Source: Saccharothrix coeruleofusca (GTDB lineage: Bacteria > Actinomycetota > Actinomycetes > Mycobacteriales > Pseudonocardiaceae). Taken from it: a DNA stretch of 64,000 nt. Positions 10,555-21,448 of the stretch are shown piece after piece. Position 1 is the stretch's first letter. Each line of letters starts with the position of its first letter. Location: contig NZ_BMRG01000005.1 of the NCBI RefSeq assembly GCF_014648515.1, positions 275,220 to 339,219 of the forward strand. Direction: 5' to 3'. Both the position numbers and the translations under genes were made by a program. The notes beneath the pieces are model-generated. The model was not told where the DNA came from. It was given only the letters and a program-made list of their open reading frames with translations, and did no database searches.

Positions 10555-11457
10555 GTGGACGAGGGGCGGTTGCGCGAAGCCGCGTTCGGGGGTGATCCCG
10601 GCGCCGAGGTGTGGGCTGGGCTGCGCGGCACCCGGACCGAGCGCTGGCTGGCCGCCGTGGTGTTGGGGGCGCGGGGCCACTACGCGGCGGCCGCCGCCGC
10701 GCTGGGCGAGCTGCTGCGCGGCGACGACCTCGTGGCCTCGCTGGCGGCCAGTGCGCTGGCCTCGCACCGCCGCCAGCTCGGCGCCCACGCGGCGGCCCGG
10801 CGGCTGGACGCGGTGGCGCTGGCCAAGGCCCCCGGCGGGGCGGGCGGCGACCCGCACGGCGTGGACCCGGCGGGCGCCAGGGCCGACGCGCTGCTCGGGC
10901 TGGCCGCCGACGCGCTGGGCGCGGGCAGGCTGGGGGAGGCGCGGCGGCTGCACGCGGCGGTCGAGCCCGTGGGGTGGCGGGCGCGGGTGCGGCACGGCTG
11001 GGTGGCGGCCGAGATCGAGCTGGCGAGCGGTCGCCCGGAGGCGGCGGAGCCGTTCGCCGGACTGGCCGTCGAGGCGGCCGAGCGGGCGGGCGCGACCCGG
11101 CACCTGCTCAAGTCCCGGCTCGTCCTGGGCACCGCGCTGGTCGTCCGGGGGACCCCGGAAAGCGTCCGCGCGGGTCTCGAAGTGCTATCGTGTGACCTAA
11201 ATCACACCACTGATCTCGGGCTCCTCTCGTTGGTCTGGCCGACGGCGCTGGTCTTGGCAGAGGGAACCGCGGGCCGCAACATTGCGGAGAGTGAACAAGT
11301 CCGTGAACACGCCGTCAACGCGCTGAGCTGCGTGTTACGCAGAGCTGACCCGATCAGCCGACGATGGGCGGTCGCTTCCCCTTGGATCCCGACGGCGCTG
11401 CTCCGTTCCGGGGAACCCCCGAACGCAGACGCTGAGACGAACTTCTTGACGGATTAA
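10555..11457 (+). CDS. Conserved helical-repeat protein of the sigD region (positional match to Rv3415c)
   Basis: A 300-residue, Ala/Leu/Arg-rich protein with no membrane segment or signal. Paired helices such as LAAVVLGARGHYAAAAAALGELL and LGAGRLGEARRLHAAVEPVG recur at TPR-like spacing, suggesting a protein-interaction scaffold. I do not recognise a named domain. Its position between the whiB3 region and sigD is that of the uncharacterised Rv3415c, but homology was not tested. GTG 10555 was chosen because coding character begins there. From about 11190 base composition drops and codon use becomes less GC-biased, which may reflect embedded regulatory signals for the downstream bldM gene. Confidence 0.7.
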   Translation: MDEGRLREAAFGGDPGAEVWAGLRGTRTERWLAAVVLGARGHYAAAAAALGELLRGDDLVASLAASALASHRRQLGAHAAARRLDAVALAKAPGGAGGDPHGVDPAGARADALLGLAADALGAGRLGEARRLHAAVEPVGWRARVRHGWVAAEIELASGRPEAAEPFAGLAVEAAERAGATRHLLKSRLVLGTALVVRGTPESVRAGLEVLSCDLNHTTDLGLLSLVWPTALVLAEGTAGRNIAESEQVREHAVNALSCVLRRADPISRRWAVASPWIPTALLRSGEPPNADAETNFLTD

Positions 11458-11537
11458 GCACCAGATCGTGTCAAGGTTCGGCCGCTAGCGTCCGATAGGG
11501 GAAGTGGAACGTCACTCGGCTGCAGGAAGGAGTCCCC

Positions 11538-12134
11538 GTGACCACGGTCCTTATTTGCGACGACCGGCGCAGTGTGCGGGAGGGTCTCACCCGTGTGATG
11601 TCGGCTGTCCCCGGGGTTAGCCGCATCGACTGCGTAGCGCACGGTGACGAGTTGTTGGCTCGCTTCTCCAGGCAGCCGGTCGACGTCGTACTGGTGGGTA
11701 CCCAGCGCGCCGTTCCGACCGGGGTCGAAGCGACCCGGCGGCTCGTCTCGGCCAACCCCCAGGCCAACGTCATAGTCTTCGGCGCCCCCGACGACGCGGG
11801 CAGCATCGCCGCCGCCATCGCGGGCGGCGCCCGCGGCTACCTCCGCTGGGACGCCTCGCGCCCCGAGCTGGTGGCCGCGCTGGCGCACACCCTGGCGAGC
11901 ACGTCGGTGCCCGCGCCGCGCCAGCCCTCCGATCCGGGGGTCCAGCTCACCGAGCGGGAGCTGCAGGTCCTGCGGGGCATGAGCCAGGGCAAGAGCAACG
12001 GCCAGATCGGCCGCGAGCTCTACCTGTCCGAGGACACGGTGAAGACGCACGCGCGCAGGCTGTTCCGCAAGCTCGGCGTGCGCGACCGCGCGCAGGCCGT
12101 GGCGCACGGCTTCCGCCGCGGCCTCGTGTCCTGA
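11538..12134 (+). CDS. bldM: BldM-like atypical response regulator (NarL/FixJ class)
   Basis: A 198-residue protein with an N-terminal receiver (residues 1-120) and a LuxR-type helix-turn-helix (LTERELQVLRGMSQGKSNGQIG, then SEDTVKTHARRLFRKLG). The DNA-binding half is almost the BldM sequence as I recall it from Streptomyces, and BldM is also encoded between whiD and the guaB genes there. The acidic pair Asp8-Asp9 is present, but the phospho-acceptor position 54 is Gly (VVLVGTQ) and the conserved late Lys is missing (GYLRWD), so phosphorylation control looks impossible. BldM dimers govern aerial hyphae genes and heterodimerise with WhiI. The start GTG 11538 follows GGAAGGAG. Confidence 0.88.
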   Translation: MTTVLICDDRRSVREGLTRVMSAVPGVSRIDCVAHGDELLARFSRQPVDVVLVGTQRAVPTGVEATRRLVSANPQANVIVFGAPDDAGSIAAAIAGGARGYLRWDASRPELVAALAHTLASTSVPAPRQPSDPGVQLTERELQVLRGMSQGKSNGQIGRELYLSEDTVKTHARRLFRKLGVRDRAQAVAHGFRRGLVS

Positions 12135-12167
12135 CCCGGCGGCGTCGACGGGTGCTCCTTCCTCGAC

Positions 12168-12200
12168 CGGTCCGGTGACACCACTGTCACCGGACCGTTT
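12168..12200 (+). terminator. Terminator after bldM
   Basis: A perfect 13-bp stem (12168-12180 with 12185-12197) with a CCAC loop is followed by TTT, just downstream of the bldM stop and before the sigD promoter region. Confidence 0.85.
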
Positions 12201-12359
12201 CGCCGTCCCGGCGTGTCGCCAGGTCAGAGACCTTGTTCACACCCGTCGCGCCCAGGCGCGACGCCCTACCGGTACGGTGGGGCACCGGCGCGGGCGTCGA
12301 TCGTCCCGTGCCGTTCCTTGCTGGTAAGCCAACTCGTAACGCCAGGGCTGTTGTCTGCG

Positions 12360-12932
12360 ATGAGCAACTTGGGGGACGGACTGGATGCCGATGTGGGCGC
12401 AGCTGTCGATGGCGACCGCCACGCGATCGAGCGGCTGCTGGCCTCCGTCCGACCCCTCGTGGTGCGGTACTGCCGCGCCCGCGTAGGCAGGCAGGAGAGG
12501 TCATTCGCTTCGGCAGACGACGTGGCCCAGGAGGTGTGTCTCGCCGTGCTGACGGCGTTGCCCAGCTACCGAGACCAGGGTCGGCCGTTCTTGGCGTTCG
12601 TGTACGGCATCGCGGCGCACAAGGTGGCCGACGCCCACCGGTCGTCGGCCCGGAACCGGTCGGAGCCGGTCCCGGAGATCCCGGACGCGCCGGAGACCGA
12701 GGCGGGCCCGGAGCAGCGCGCGATGCAGGGCGAGCTGTCGGAGCGGATGGCGCACCTGCTCAAAGTCCTGCCGGACAAGCAGCGGGAGATCCTGCTGCTT
12801 CGAGTAGTGGTCGGCCTGTCGGCCGAGGAGACCGCCGAAGCGGTGGGCTCCACGCCCGGCGCGGTGCGGGTCGCCCAGCACCGTGCCCTCGCCCGCCTCC
12901 GCAAGACGCTGGCAGCGGAGGAGGTGGTCTGA
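12360..12932 (+). CDS. sigD: ECF RNA polymerase sigma factor SigD
   Basis: A 190-residue ECF sigma factor. Region 2 runs from about residue 20 (RPLVVRYCRARVG, DDVAQEVCLAVLTALPSY, FVYGIAAHKVADAHR), then an acidic linker, then region 4 (LPDKQREILLLRVVVGLSAEETAEAV with the recognition helix TPGAVRVAQHRALARLR). The gene immediately downstream encodes its membrane anti-sigma factor, as for mycobacterial sigD-rsdA. SigD regulons there include stationary-phase and cell-envelope genes. The ATG at 12360 is the first convincing start; no clear Shine-Dalgarno precedes it, so a longer product is possible. Confidence 0.93.
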   Translation: MSNLGDGLDADVGAAVDGDRHAIERLLASVRPLVVRYCRARVGRQERSFASADDVAQEVCLAVLTALPSYRDQGRPFLAFVYGIAAHKVADAHRSSARNRSEPVPEIPDAPETEAGPEQRAMQGELSERMAHLLKVLPDKQREILLLRVVVGLSAEETAEAVGSTPGAVRVAQHRALARLRKTLAAEEVV

Positions 12933-15994
<3,062 letters not shown>

Positions 15995-16033
15995 CCCAGC
16001 TGCTTCGCTGATTCGCTGAGAAGAGGACAACAA

Positions 16034-17167
16034 GTGCGCGATCTGGTCGAGATCGGCATGGGCCGGACCGCCAGGCGGGCCTACGAGCTGGACGACGTCG
16101 AGATCATCCCGTCCCGCCGGACCCGCTCGTCCAAGGACGTCTCGACGGCGTGGCAGATCGACGCCTACCGGTTCGAGATCCCGCTGATCACCCACCCCAC
16201 CGACGCGATCGTCTCGCCGGGCACGGCGGTGGCGGTCGGCGAGCTGGGCGGGTTGGGCGTGCTCAACGCCGAGGGCCTGTGGGCGCGTCACGCCGACGTC
16301 GACGAGGCGCTGTTCCGGCTGGTGCAGGCGGTGGAGGACACCGACGACCCCGGTGCGCCGGTGCGGGTGCTGCAGGAGCTGCACTCCGCCCCGGTGCGCA
16401 TCGACCTGATCGCCGAGGCGATCAAGCAGGTGCGCGAGTCGGGCGTCACGGTGGCGGTGCGGGTCAGCCCGCAGCGGGCGGCCGAGCTGACCCCGGACCT
16501 ACTCGCGGCGGGCGTGGAGATCCTGGTCGTGCAGGGCACGATCATCTCCGCCGAGCACGTCTCGCGCGACGGCGAGCCGCTGAACCTCAAGTCGTTCATC
16601 GCCGACCTGGACATCCCGGTGATCGCGGGCGGCGTGGGCGACTACCGCACGGCCATGCACCTGATGCGGACCGGCGCGGCGGGCGTGATCGTCGGCTACG
16701 GCTACACGCCGGGGGTGACCACGACGGACTCGGTGCTGGGCATCGGCGTGCCGATGGCGACCGCGATCGCCGACGCCGCCGCGGCGCGGCGGGACTACCT
16801 GGACGAGACCGGTGGCCGCTACGTGCACGTCATCGCCGACGGCGGCGTGCTGACCAGCGGCGACGTGGCCAAGTCGATCGCGTGCGGGGCGGACGCGGTG
16901 ATGCTGGGCGAGCCGCTGGCCGCCGCCGCGGAGGCGCCCGCCCAGGGCCTGTACTGGACCGCGGCCTCGGCGCACCCGTCGGTGCCGCGCAGCCACGTGT
17001 CCACCGGCGTGGACCAGGTGGTGGACCTGCGCAGCCTGCTGTTCGGGCCGTCGGTGGACCCGAGGGGCGTCACCAACCTGTTCGGCTCGCTGCGGCGGGC
17101 CATGGCCAAGACGGGGTACTCCGATCTCAAGGAGTTCCAGAAGGTCGGCCTGACCATCCGGGGGTAG
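16034..17167 (+). CDS. guaB3: GuaB3 family IMP dehydrogenase-related protein
   Basis: A 377-residue IMPDH/GMPR-barrel protein without CBS domains, starting at GTG 16034 after GAAGAGGACAA. Phosphate-binding regions are kept (VIAGGVGDYRTAMHLMRTGA, VIADGGVLTSGDVAKSIACGADAVMLG). By eye the segment TTTDSVLGIGVP lines up with [12 protein letters not shown] of GuaB2, placing Thr229 where IMPDH has its catalytic Cys. Canonical IMPDH or GMP reductase chemistry is therefore doubtful for this copy; GuaB3 function in actinobacteria is, to my knowledge, unsettled. It is probably co-transcribed with guaB2 (39-base gap), and its TAG overlaps the GTG of the next small gene. Confidence 0.92.
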   Translation: MRDLVEIGMGRTARRAYELDDVEIIPSRRTRSSKDVSTAWQIDAYRFEIPLITHPTDAIVSPGTAVAVGELGGLGVLNAEGLWARHADVDEALFRLVQAVEDTDDPGAPVRVLQELHSAPVRIDLIAEAIKQVRESGVTVAVRVSPQRAAELTPDLLAAGVEILVVQGTIISAEHVSRDGEPLNLKSFIADLDIPVIAGGVGDYRTAMHLMRTGAAGVIVGYGYTPGVTTTDSVLGIGVPMATAIADAAAARRDYLDETGGRYVHVIADGGVLTSGDVAKSIACGADAVMLGEPLAAAAEAPAQGLYWTAASAHPSVPRSHVSTGVDQVVDLRSLLFGPSVDPRGVTNLFGSLRRAMAKTGYSDLKEFQKVGLTIRG

Positions 17168-17343
17168 TGGGCGTGGGAGTCGAGGAGTTCTTCGACAGCG
17201 ACGTGGCGGACGAGGCCGAGGCGGCGCCGGGGGGAGCGGGCACGCGGAAGCAGGCGCCCCGGTGGGCGCACCCGGCGGTGCTGGTCTCGGCGGGTCTGGT
17301 GGTCGCGGCGCTGATCTTCACGGTGGGTGTCCTGCTGGTCTGA
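17167..17343 (+). CDS. Small single-pass membrane protein between guaB3 and choD
   Basis: A 58-residue protein. Its GTG at 17167 shares a base with the guaB3 TAG (TAGTG), implying coupled translation; a second GTG at 17173 is also possible. The N-terminus is acidic (EEFFDSDVADEAEAAPGG), then KQAPRWAHPAV leads into one C-terminal membrane helix (LVSAGLVVAALIFTVGVLLV). A tail-anchored topology with a cytosolic N-terminus is suggested. I do not recognise a family. Its coupling to guaB3 hints at anchoring or sensing for the nucleotide enzymes, which is only a guess. Confidence 0.7.
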   Translation: MGVGVEEFFDSDVADEAEAAPGGAGTRKQAPRWAHPAVLVSAGLVVAALIFTVGVLLV

Positions 17344-17386
17344 ACCGGTCGAGGACTAGGCGTTACCGGAAGTTACATCTACTGTC

Positions 17387-19123
17387 GTGCGCATGGGTGA
17401 ACTCGCCGGTAACAAGCAGGCGGCGGACTACGACGTCGTGGTGGTCGGCTCCGGGTTCGGCGGCAGCGTGGCCGCCCTCCGGCTGACCGAGAAGGGCTAC
17501 CGGGTCGCCGTGGTGGAGGCCGGGCGCCGGTTCGCCGACCACGAGTTCGCCAGGACGTCCTGGGACCTGCGCCGCTACCTGTGGGCGCCGCTGCTGGGCT
17601 GCTACGGCATCCAGCGCATCCACGCGCTGCGCAACGTGGTGGTCCTGGCGGGCGCGGGCGTCGGTGGCGGGTCGCTGGTCTACGCCAACACGCTGTACCG
17701 GCCGCTCAAGCCCTTCTACCGGGACCGGCAGTGGGCGCACATCACCGACTGGGAAGCCGAGCTGGCCCCGTTCTACGACCAGGCCAGCCGGATGCTGGGA
17801 GTGGTGGAGAACCCGACCACCACCCCGTCCGACGAGGTGATGCGCGCCGTCGCCGAGGACATGGGCGTGGCCGACAGCTACCACCCCACCCCGGTCGGCG
17901 TGTTCTTCGGCGAACCGGGCCAGCCCGCCGAGGACCCCTACTTCGGCGGCGCGGGACCGGCCCGCACCGGCTGCACCGAGTGCGGCTCGTGCATGTCCGG
18001 CTGCCGCGTCGGCGCGAAGAACACGCTGGTCAAGAACTACCTGTACCTGGCGGAGCGCAACGGCGCGCGGGTGCTGCCGCTGACCACGGTGACCGACCTG
18101 CGGCAGGCCCCGGACGGCACCTGGGCGGTCACCACCCGGCGCACCGGCGGCCTGCGCCGGGGCACCCGCGTGCTCACCGCGGGCCAGGTCGTGCTGGCCG
18201 CGGGCACCTGGGGCACCCAGCGACTGCTGCACCGGATGCGGGACGAGGGCGCGCTGCCCCGGCTCTCACCCCGGCTGGGCGAGCTGACCCGCACCAACTC
18301 CGAGGCGATCATCGGCGCGGGCCGCTTCACCGTCGACGCGGAGCGCGACTTCACCAGGGGTGTGGCCATCACCTCGTCGATTCACCCGGACGAGACCACG
18401 CACATCGAGCCGGTCCGCTACGGCAAGGGCAGCAACGCCATGGGCCTGCTCCAGACGCTGGCCACCGACGGCGCGAAGGCCACGCCGAGGCTGGTGCAGT
18501 TCCTGGTCCAGGCGGTCCGCCACCCGCTGCGGCTGGCCAGGGTGCTGTCGGTGCACCGGTGGAGCGAGCGCACGGTGATCCTGCTGGTGATGCAGAGCCT
18601 GGACAACTCCATCACCACCTTCACCCGCCGGAGCAGGTTCGGCAGGCGCAAGCTGACCTCCAAGCAGGGCCACGGGCAGCCCAACCCGACGTTCATCCCG
18701 GCGGGCCACCGGGCGAACCTGCTGGCCGCCCGGCACATCGGCGGCGTCCCCGGCGGCACGTGGGGCGAGCTGTTCAACATCCCGCTGACCGCGCACTTCA
18801 TCGGCGGCTGCCCGATCGGCGAGGACGCCTCGACCGGTGTCATCGACCCCTACCACCGGGTGCACGGCTACCCCGGCCTGTCCGTGGTGGACGGCTCGGC
18901 GATCTCGGCGAACCTGGGCGTGAACCCGTCGCTGACCATCACCGCCCAGGCCGAGCGCGCGTTCGCCGCGTGGCCGAACAAGGGCGAGGCCGACCCCCGG
19001 CCCGAGCAGGGCGCGCCCTACCGGCGCGTCCCACCCGTGCCGCCGGTCAAGCCCGCCGTGCCCGCCTCCGCGCCCGGCGCGCTGCGGCTGCCGATCGTGG
19101 AGATCAGGACCGCCGACCGCTGA
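17387..19123 (+). CDS. choD: GMC-family FAD oxidoreductase, ChoD-like
   Basis: A 578-residue flavoprotein, the same length as mycobacterial ChoD and in the same place after guaB3. The FAD dinucleotide fold is VVVGSGFGGSVAALRL near residue 18; AGAGVGGGSLVYANTLY and the C-terminal GVNPSLTITAQAER complete the FAD site. A cysteine run CTECGSCMSGC (Cys196, 199, 202 and 206) could bind an iron-sulfur cluster, which is typical of this clade and not of classical secreted cholesterol oxidases. There is no signal peptide, so it is cytoplasmic; its substrate may be a sterol or another alcohol. The start is GTG 17387 or ATG 17393, and tacatctact just upstream could be a -10 element of a nearly leaderless transcript. 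Confidence 0.87.
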   Translation: MRMGELAGNKQAADYDVVVVGSGFGGSVAALRLTEKGYRVAVVEAGRRFADHEFARTSWDLRRYLWAPLLGCYGIQRIHALRNVVVLAGAGVGGGSLVYANTLYRPLKPFYRDRQWAHITDWEAELAPFYDQASRMLGVVENPTTTPSDEVMRAVAEDMGVADSYHPTPVGVFFGEPGQPAEDPYFGGAGPARTGCTECGSCMSGCRVGAKNTLVKNYLYLAERNGARVLPLTTVTDLRQAPDGTWAVTTRRTGGLRRGTRVLTAGQVVLAAGTWGTQRLLHRMRDEGALPRLSPRLGELTRTNSEAIIGAGRFTVDAERDFTRGVAITSSIHPDETTHIEPVRYGKGSNAMGLLQTLATDGAKATPRLVQFLVQAVRHPLRLARVLSVHRWSERTVILLVMQSLDNSITTFTRRSRFGRRKLTSKQGHGQPNPTFIPAGHRANLLAARHIGGVPGGTWGELFNIPLTAHFIGGCPIGEDASTGVIDPYHRVHGYPGLSVVDGSAISANLGVNPSLTITAQAERAFAAWPNKGEADPRPEQGAPYRRVPPVPPVKPAVPASAPGALRLPIVEIRTADR

Positions 19124-19132
19124 GCCCCGGCG

Positions 19133-19744
19133 TCAGGCGATCGGGGTCGCCTGGCGCACCTCGCGGACCAGGTGCGAGGCCAGGACCCAGGGGGTCAGCG
19201 GGTCGGTGAAGGTGGCGATGACCGGGTTGGTGGCGATGGGCGTGCCGAAGGGGCGTCGCAGGGTGCCGTGGACTCCGACGAGGGGGGCGTTGCGGACGCG
19301 GAGCAGGACGTAGCCTCGGCGCAGGGCTGGGCAGGAGCGGGCGGCCGGGGTGGCGCAGGGGGCGCACACGGGTGGTTCGGTAACGGCCATGCCGAGCGGC
19401 CAGCCGGGCCAGTCGTCGCGGTGGTCCTGCAGCAGCCACAGGGTGCCTTCGGCGGTGGTGTCGGCGGGGTGGCCGCAGACCTGGCACAGCAGGTGGCGCA
19501 TGGCGTGGCGCTGGCGGGCGGCGTGGACCACGCCCAGGCGCGGCCTGCCCTGGCCGGGGGCGTTGCGGGTCCGGGTGAGCAGGATGTCGTGCTCGTCGCG
19601 GTCCAGGGGCGTCTCGTCGCGGTAGCCGATGCCCCGGTTGCCGGGCAGCGCGATCACCTCGGGGCTGTCGCACTCCTCGGCCGACCACGCCGTCACGTAG
19701 GGAACGAGCGGGACGGTGTGCTGTCGGCGGGTCGAGGGGGTCAT
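19133..19744 (-). CDS. Cys-rich partner protein of an XRE regulator (unknown family)
   Basis: A 203-residue protein starting at ATG 19744 after GGAGAG. Two CxxC pairs (LLCQVCGHPAD near residue 87 and PVCAPCA near 120) probably form a zinc ribbon. There is no signal or membrane segment; LTPWVLASHLVREVRQ ends the protein. It is divergent from the XRE-TPR regulator at 19917 across 172 bases. Such small Cys-pair proteins beside XRE regulators are frequent in streptomycete-like genomes, by my recollection, and may act as the effector or co-regulator. Function is unknown. It converges tightly on choD with nine bases between stops. Confidence 0.75.
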   Translation of the reverse strand: MTPSTRRQHTVPLVPYVTAWSAEECDSPEVIALPGNRGIGYRDETPLDRDEHDILLTRTRNAPGQGRPRLGVVHAARQRHAMRHLLCQVCGHPADTTAEGTLWLLQDHRDDWPGWPLGMAVTEPPVCAPCATPAARSCPALRRGYVLLRVRNAPLVGVHGTLRRPFGTPIATNPVIATFTDPLTPWVLASHLVREVRQATPIA

Positions 19745-19916
19745 GGTGCTCTCCGGGCGGTGAGGGATGTGCTCTGGTTCTGTCGCGTTGTCGGCAGGCG
19801 CCACGCGAGCACCACGTTAAGAATGACCAGCGAGACGAGGTGACAAAGAAGGGACAAAAATCCCGGAGCGCTGGTCCGCGAGCGGTACGGTCGAACCACC
19901 GAGCAGGAGGTGGCGG
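19745..19916. promoter_or_regulatory. Divergent control region of the XRE regulator pair
   Basis: This 172-base gap is AT-richer than its surroundings. Around 19841-19862 the plus strand reads gacaaagaagggacaaaaa, containing two direct GACAAA half-sites about 11 bases apart, a plausible operator for the neighbouring XRE protein. An AGGAGG ribosome site ends the region. Confidence 0.4.
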
Positions 19917-21107
19917 ATGGGATTCGAAGACGACGGCGTGGCCGCGCGCGTGGTCGAAGCGCGAAAGCTCGCCGGCCTGACCCAATCGCAGTTGGCTGCT
20001 CGCGCGAACATCTCGCCATCGCTCGTGAAGAAAGTGGAGCAGGGTGTTGTCCTGCCATCGCCCGCGTTCATCGCATCCGTTGCGCGCGCACTGGGTCTGC
20101 TGGTCACCGACTTGACCTGTGTGCGCGGTTTCGATTCGATCCAAGGTCGGTACGGGATGGAGAAGAGATTCGTCCCGGACTTGGAACGCGCGATCATCGA
20201 AGGCGACGACGCGATCCTCGACGGACCGCTGCGCCCGCAGGCCGAACTCTCGGCCCTCCTGGACCACGTCATCGCCCGTGGTCGGCTGAGCCGGTACTCC
20301 GACGTCCTCGAAGTGCTTCCGGACCTCCTGCGCCACCTCAACGCCCACTCCGTCGTGGCACCCTCCGGGCAACGCGGGCACGTGCACCTGCTCCTCGCCA
20401 AGGCGTACTACTCGGCGATGTTCGCGGCTTACAAATTCGGCAACCTCTCCTTGAGCGCCTGGGCCGCCGAGAGGATGTCCACATCGGCACGGTTGAGCGG
20501 TGATCCGATCTGGTCGGCGATGGGGCTCTACACGCGCTCTCAAGTCCTCATGTTCAGCGGCAGTTACCATGCGGGCGCGTTGTTGCTGGACAAGGCCGAC
20601 GCCGAACTGCGCGAGCAGAAGGACCCGCGAAGGGTGGAAGTCCTCGGTGCGGTGCACCTCACCGGCTCGATAATCTCGGCACGTCTCGGCAGCCGCGTGG
20701 AATCGGAATCGCACTTGCGGGAAGCGCGGGAGTTGGCACGCCACGTCACCACGGTGGGCGACCAGTTCGACACCGCCTTCTCCGCGGCCAACGTCGAGAT
20801 CCACGCCGTCGCGGCGGCCGTGGAATGGGGCGAACCCGGCGCGGCCGTGAAGCGCGCCGCCGAACTGGACCTGGCGGGCGAGCTCTACCCGGCGAGGATC
20901 GGGCACCACCACATCGACCTGGCCCGCGCGCACCTCATGCGCGGCGACCACGAGAGCGTCATGCGCGAACTCCAGGTGGCGCGGCGGATCGCACCCCAGC
21001 AGACGCGGTACCACCCGCAGGTCCACGAGCTGATCAGGGCACTGGCTCGCGTGCGGCGTCGCAGTGAGCCGGTGGCGCGGTTGGCGGCCTGGGCGGGGTT
21101 GACGTAG
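19917..21107 (+). CDS. XRE-family helix-turn-helix regulator with TPR-like C-terminus
   Basis: A 396-residue regulator with an N-terminal XRE helix-turn-helix (VVEARKLAGLTQSQLA, NISPSLVKKVEQG, residues about 11-70) and a long helical C-terminal region resembling TPR repeats of peptide- or ligand-sensing actinobacterial regulators. Codon use from the start to about 20800 is visibly less GC-extreme than that of adjacent genes, which suggests relatively recent acquisition. ATG 19917 follows AGGAGG. It is divergent from the Cys-rich protein and presumably controls it and itself. The inducing signal is unknown. Repeat element C follows its stop. Confidence 0.85.
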   Translation: MGFEDDGVAARVVEARKLAGLTQSQLAARANISPSLVKKVEQGVVLPSPAFIASVARALGLLVTDLTCVRGFDSIQGRYGMEKRFVPDLERAIIEGDDAILDGPLRPQAELSALLDHVIARGRLSRYSDVLEVLPDLLRHLNAHSVVAPSGQRGHVHLLLAKAYYSAMFAAYKFGNLSLSAWAAERMSTSARLSGDPIWSAMGLYTRSQVLMFSGSYHAGALLLDKADAELREQKDPRRVEVLGAVHLTGSIISARLGSRVESESHLREARELARHVTTVGDQFDTAFSAANVEIHAVAAAVEWGEPGAAVKRAAELDLAGELYPARIGHHHIDLARAHLMRGDHESVMRELQVARRIAPQQTRYHPQVHELIRALARVRRRSEPVARLAAWAGLT

Positions 21108-21134
21108 CCGACCCCGGCCCGAGCGCTCGGTCGC

Positions 21135-21185
21135 CGGGTAGTAGGTACCGGCCCTGGGGAGCGGGGCGGGTAGTACTTGCAGGCG
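21135..21185. repeat. Dispersed repeat element C
   Basis: The complement of cgcctgcaagtactacccg is at 21167-21185, identical over 19 bases to element B in inverse orientation. A shortened copy, cgggtagta, stands at 21135-21143. The element lies between the XRE gene stop and the stop of the small minus-strand gene, which is again a convergent gap. Confidence 0.8.
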
Positions 21186-21359
21186 TCAGGTGGTGAGGTG
21201 CTGGAGGAAGGTGGCGAGGGCGTCGGCGGCCCGGCTCAGCAGCACCAGGGCTTCCCGCGCGAACGCCAACGCCTGGTCCGGGTGCTGGTGGGCGTAAGCC
21301 ACGAAGCCCACCAGCACCAGCACCGTCACGCAGCCGCCGATTCCCCCGCGCGTGGACAT
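21186..21359 (-). CDS. Small membrane-associated protein
   Basis: A 57-residue protein starting at ATG 21359 after GGAGGG. After MSTRGGIGG comes a hydrophobic segment (CVTVLVLVGFVAYAH) and then an amphipathic helix (ALAFAREALVLLSRAADALATFLQ). It may be a tail-exposed single-pass protein or an exported peptide. No family was recognised. It stands alone between element C and the aldehyde dehydrogenase gene. Confidence 0.5.
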   Translation of the reverse strand: MSTRGGIGGCVTVLVLVGFVAYAHQHPDQALAFAREALVLLSRAADALATFLQHLTT

Positions 21360-21448
21360 GGCACCCTCCCCGGTTCGCCGCGACAACGGTCGCCGCACCA
21401 GCGTGCGCGCCGTCGGCCGAGGCGAACAGGGAGAAGTGCGGGTTCGGG

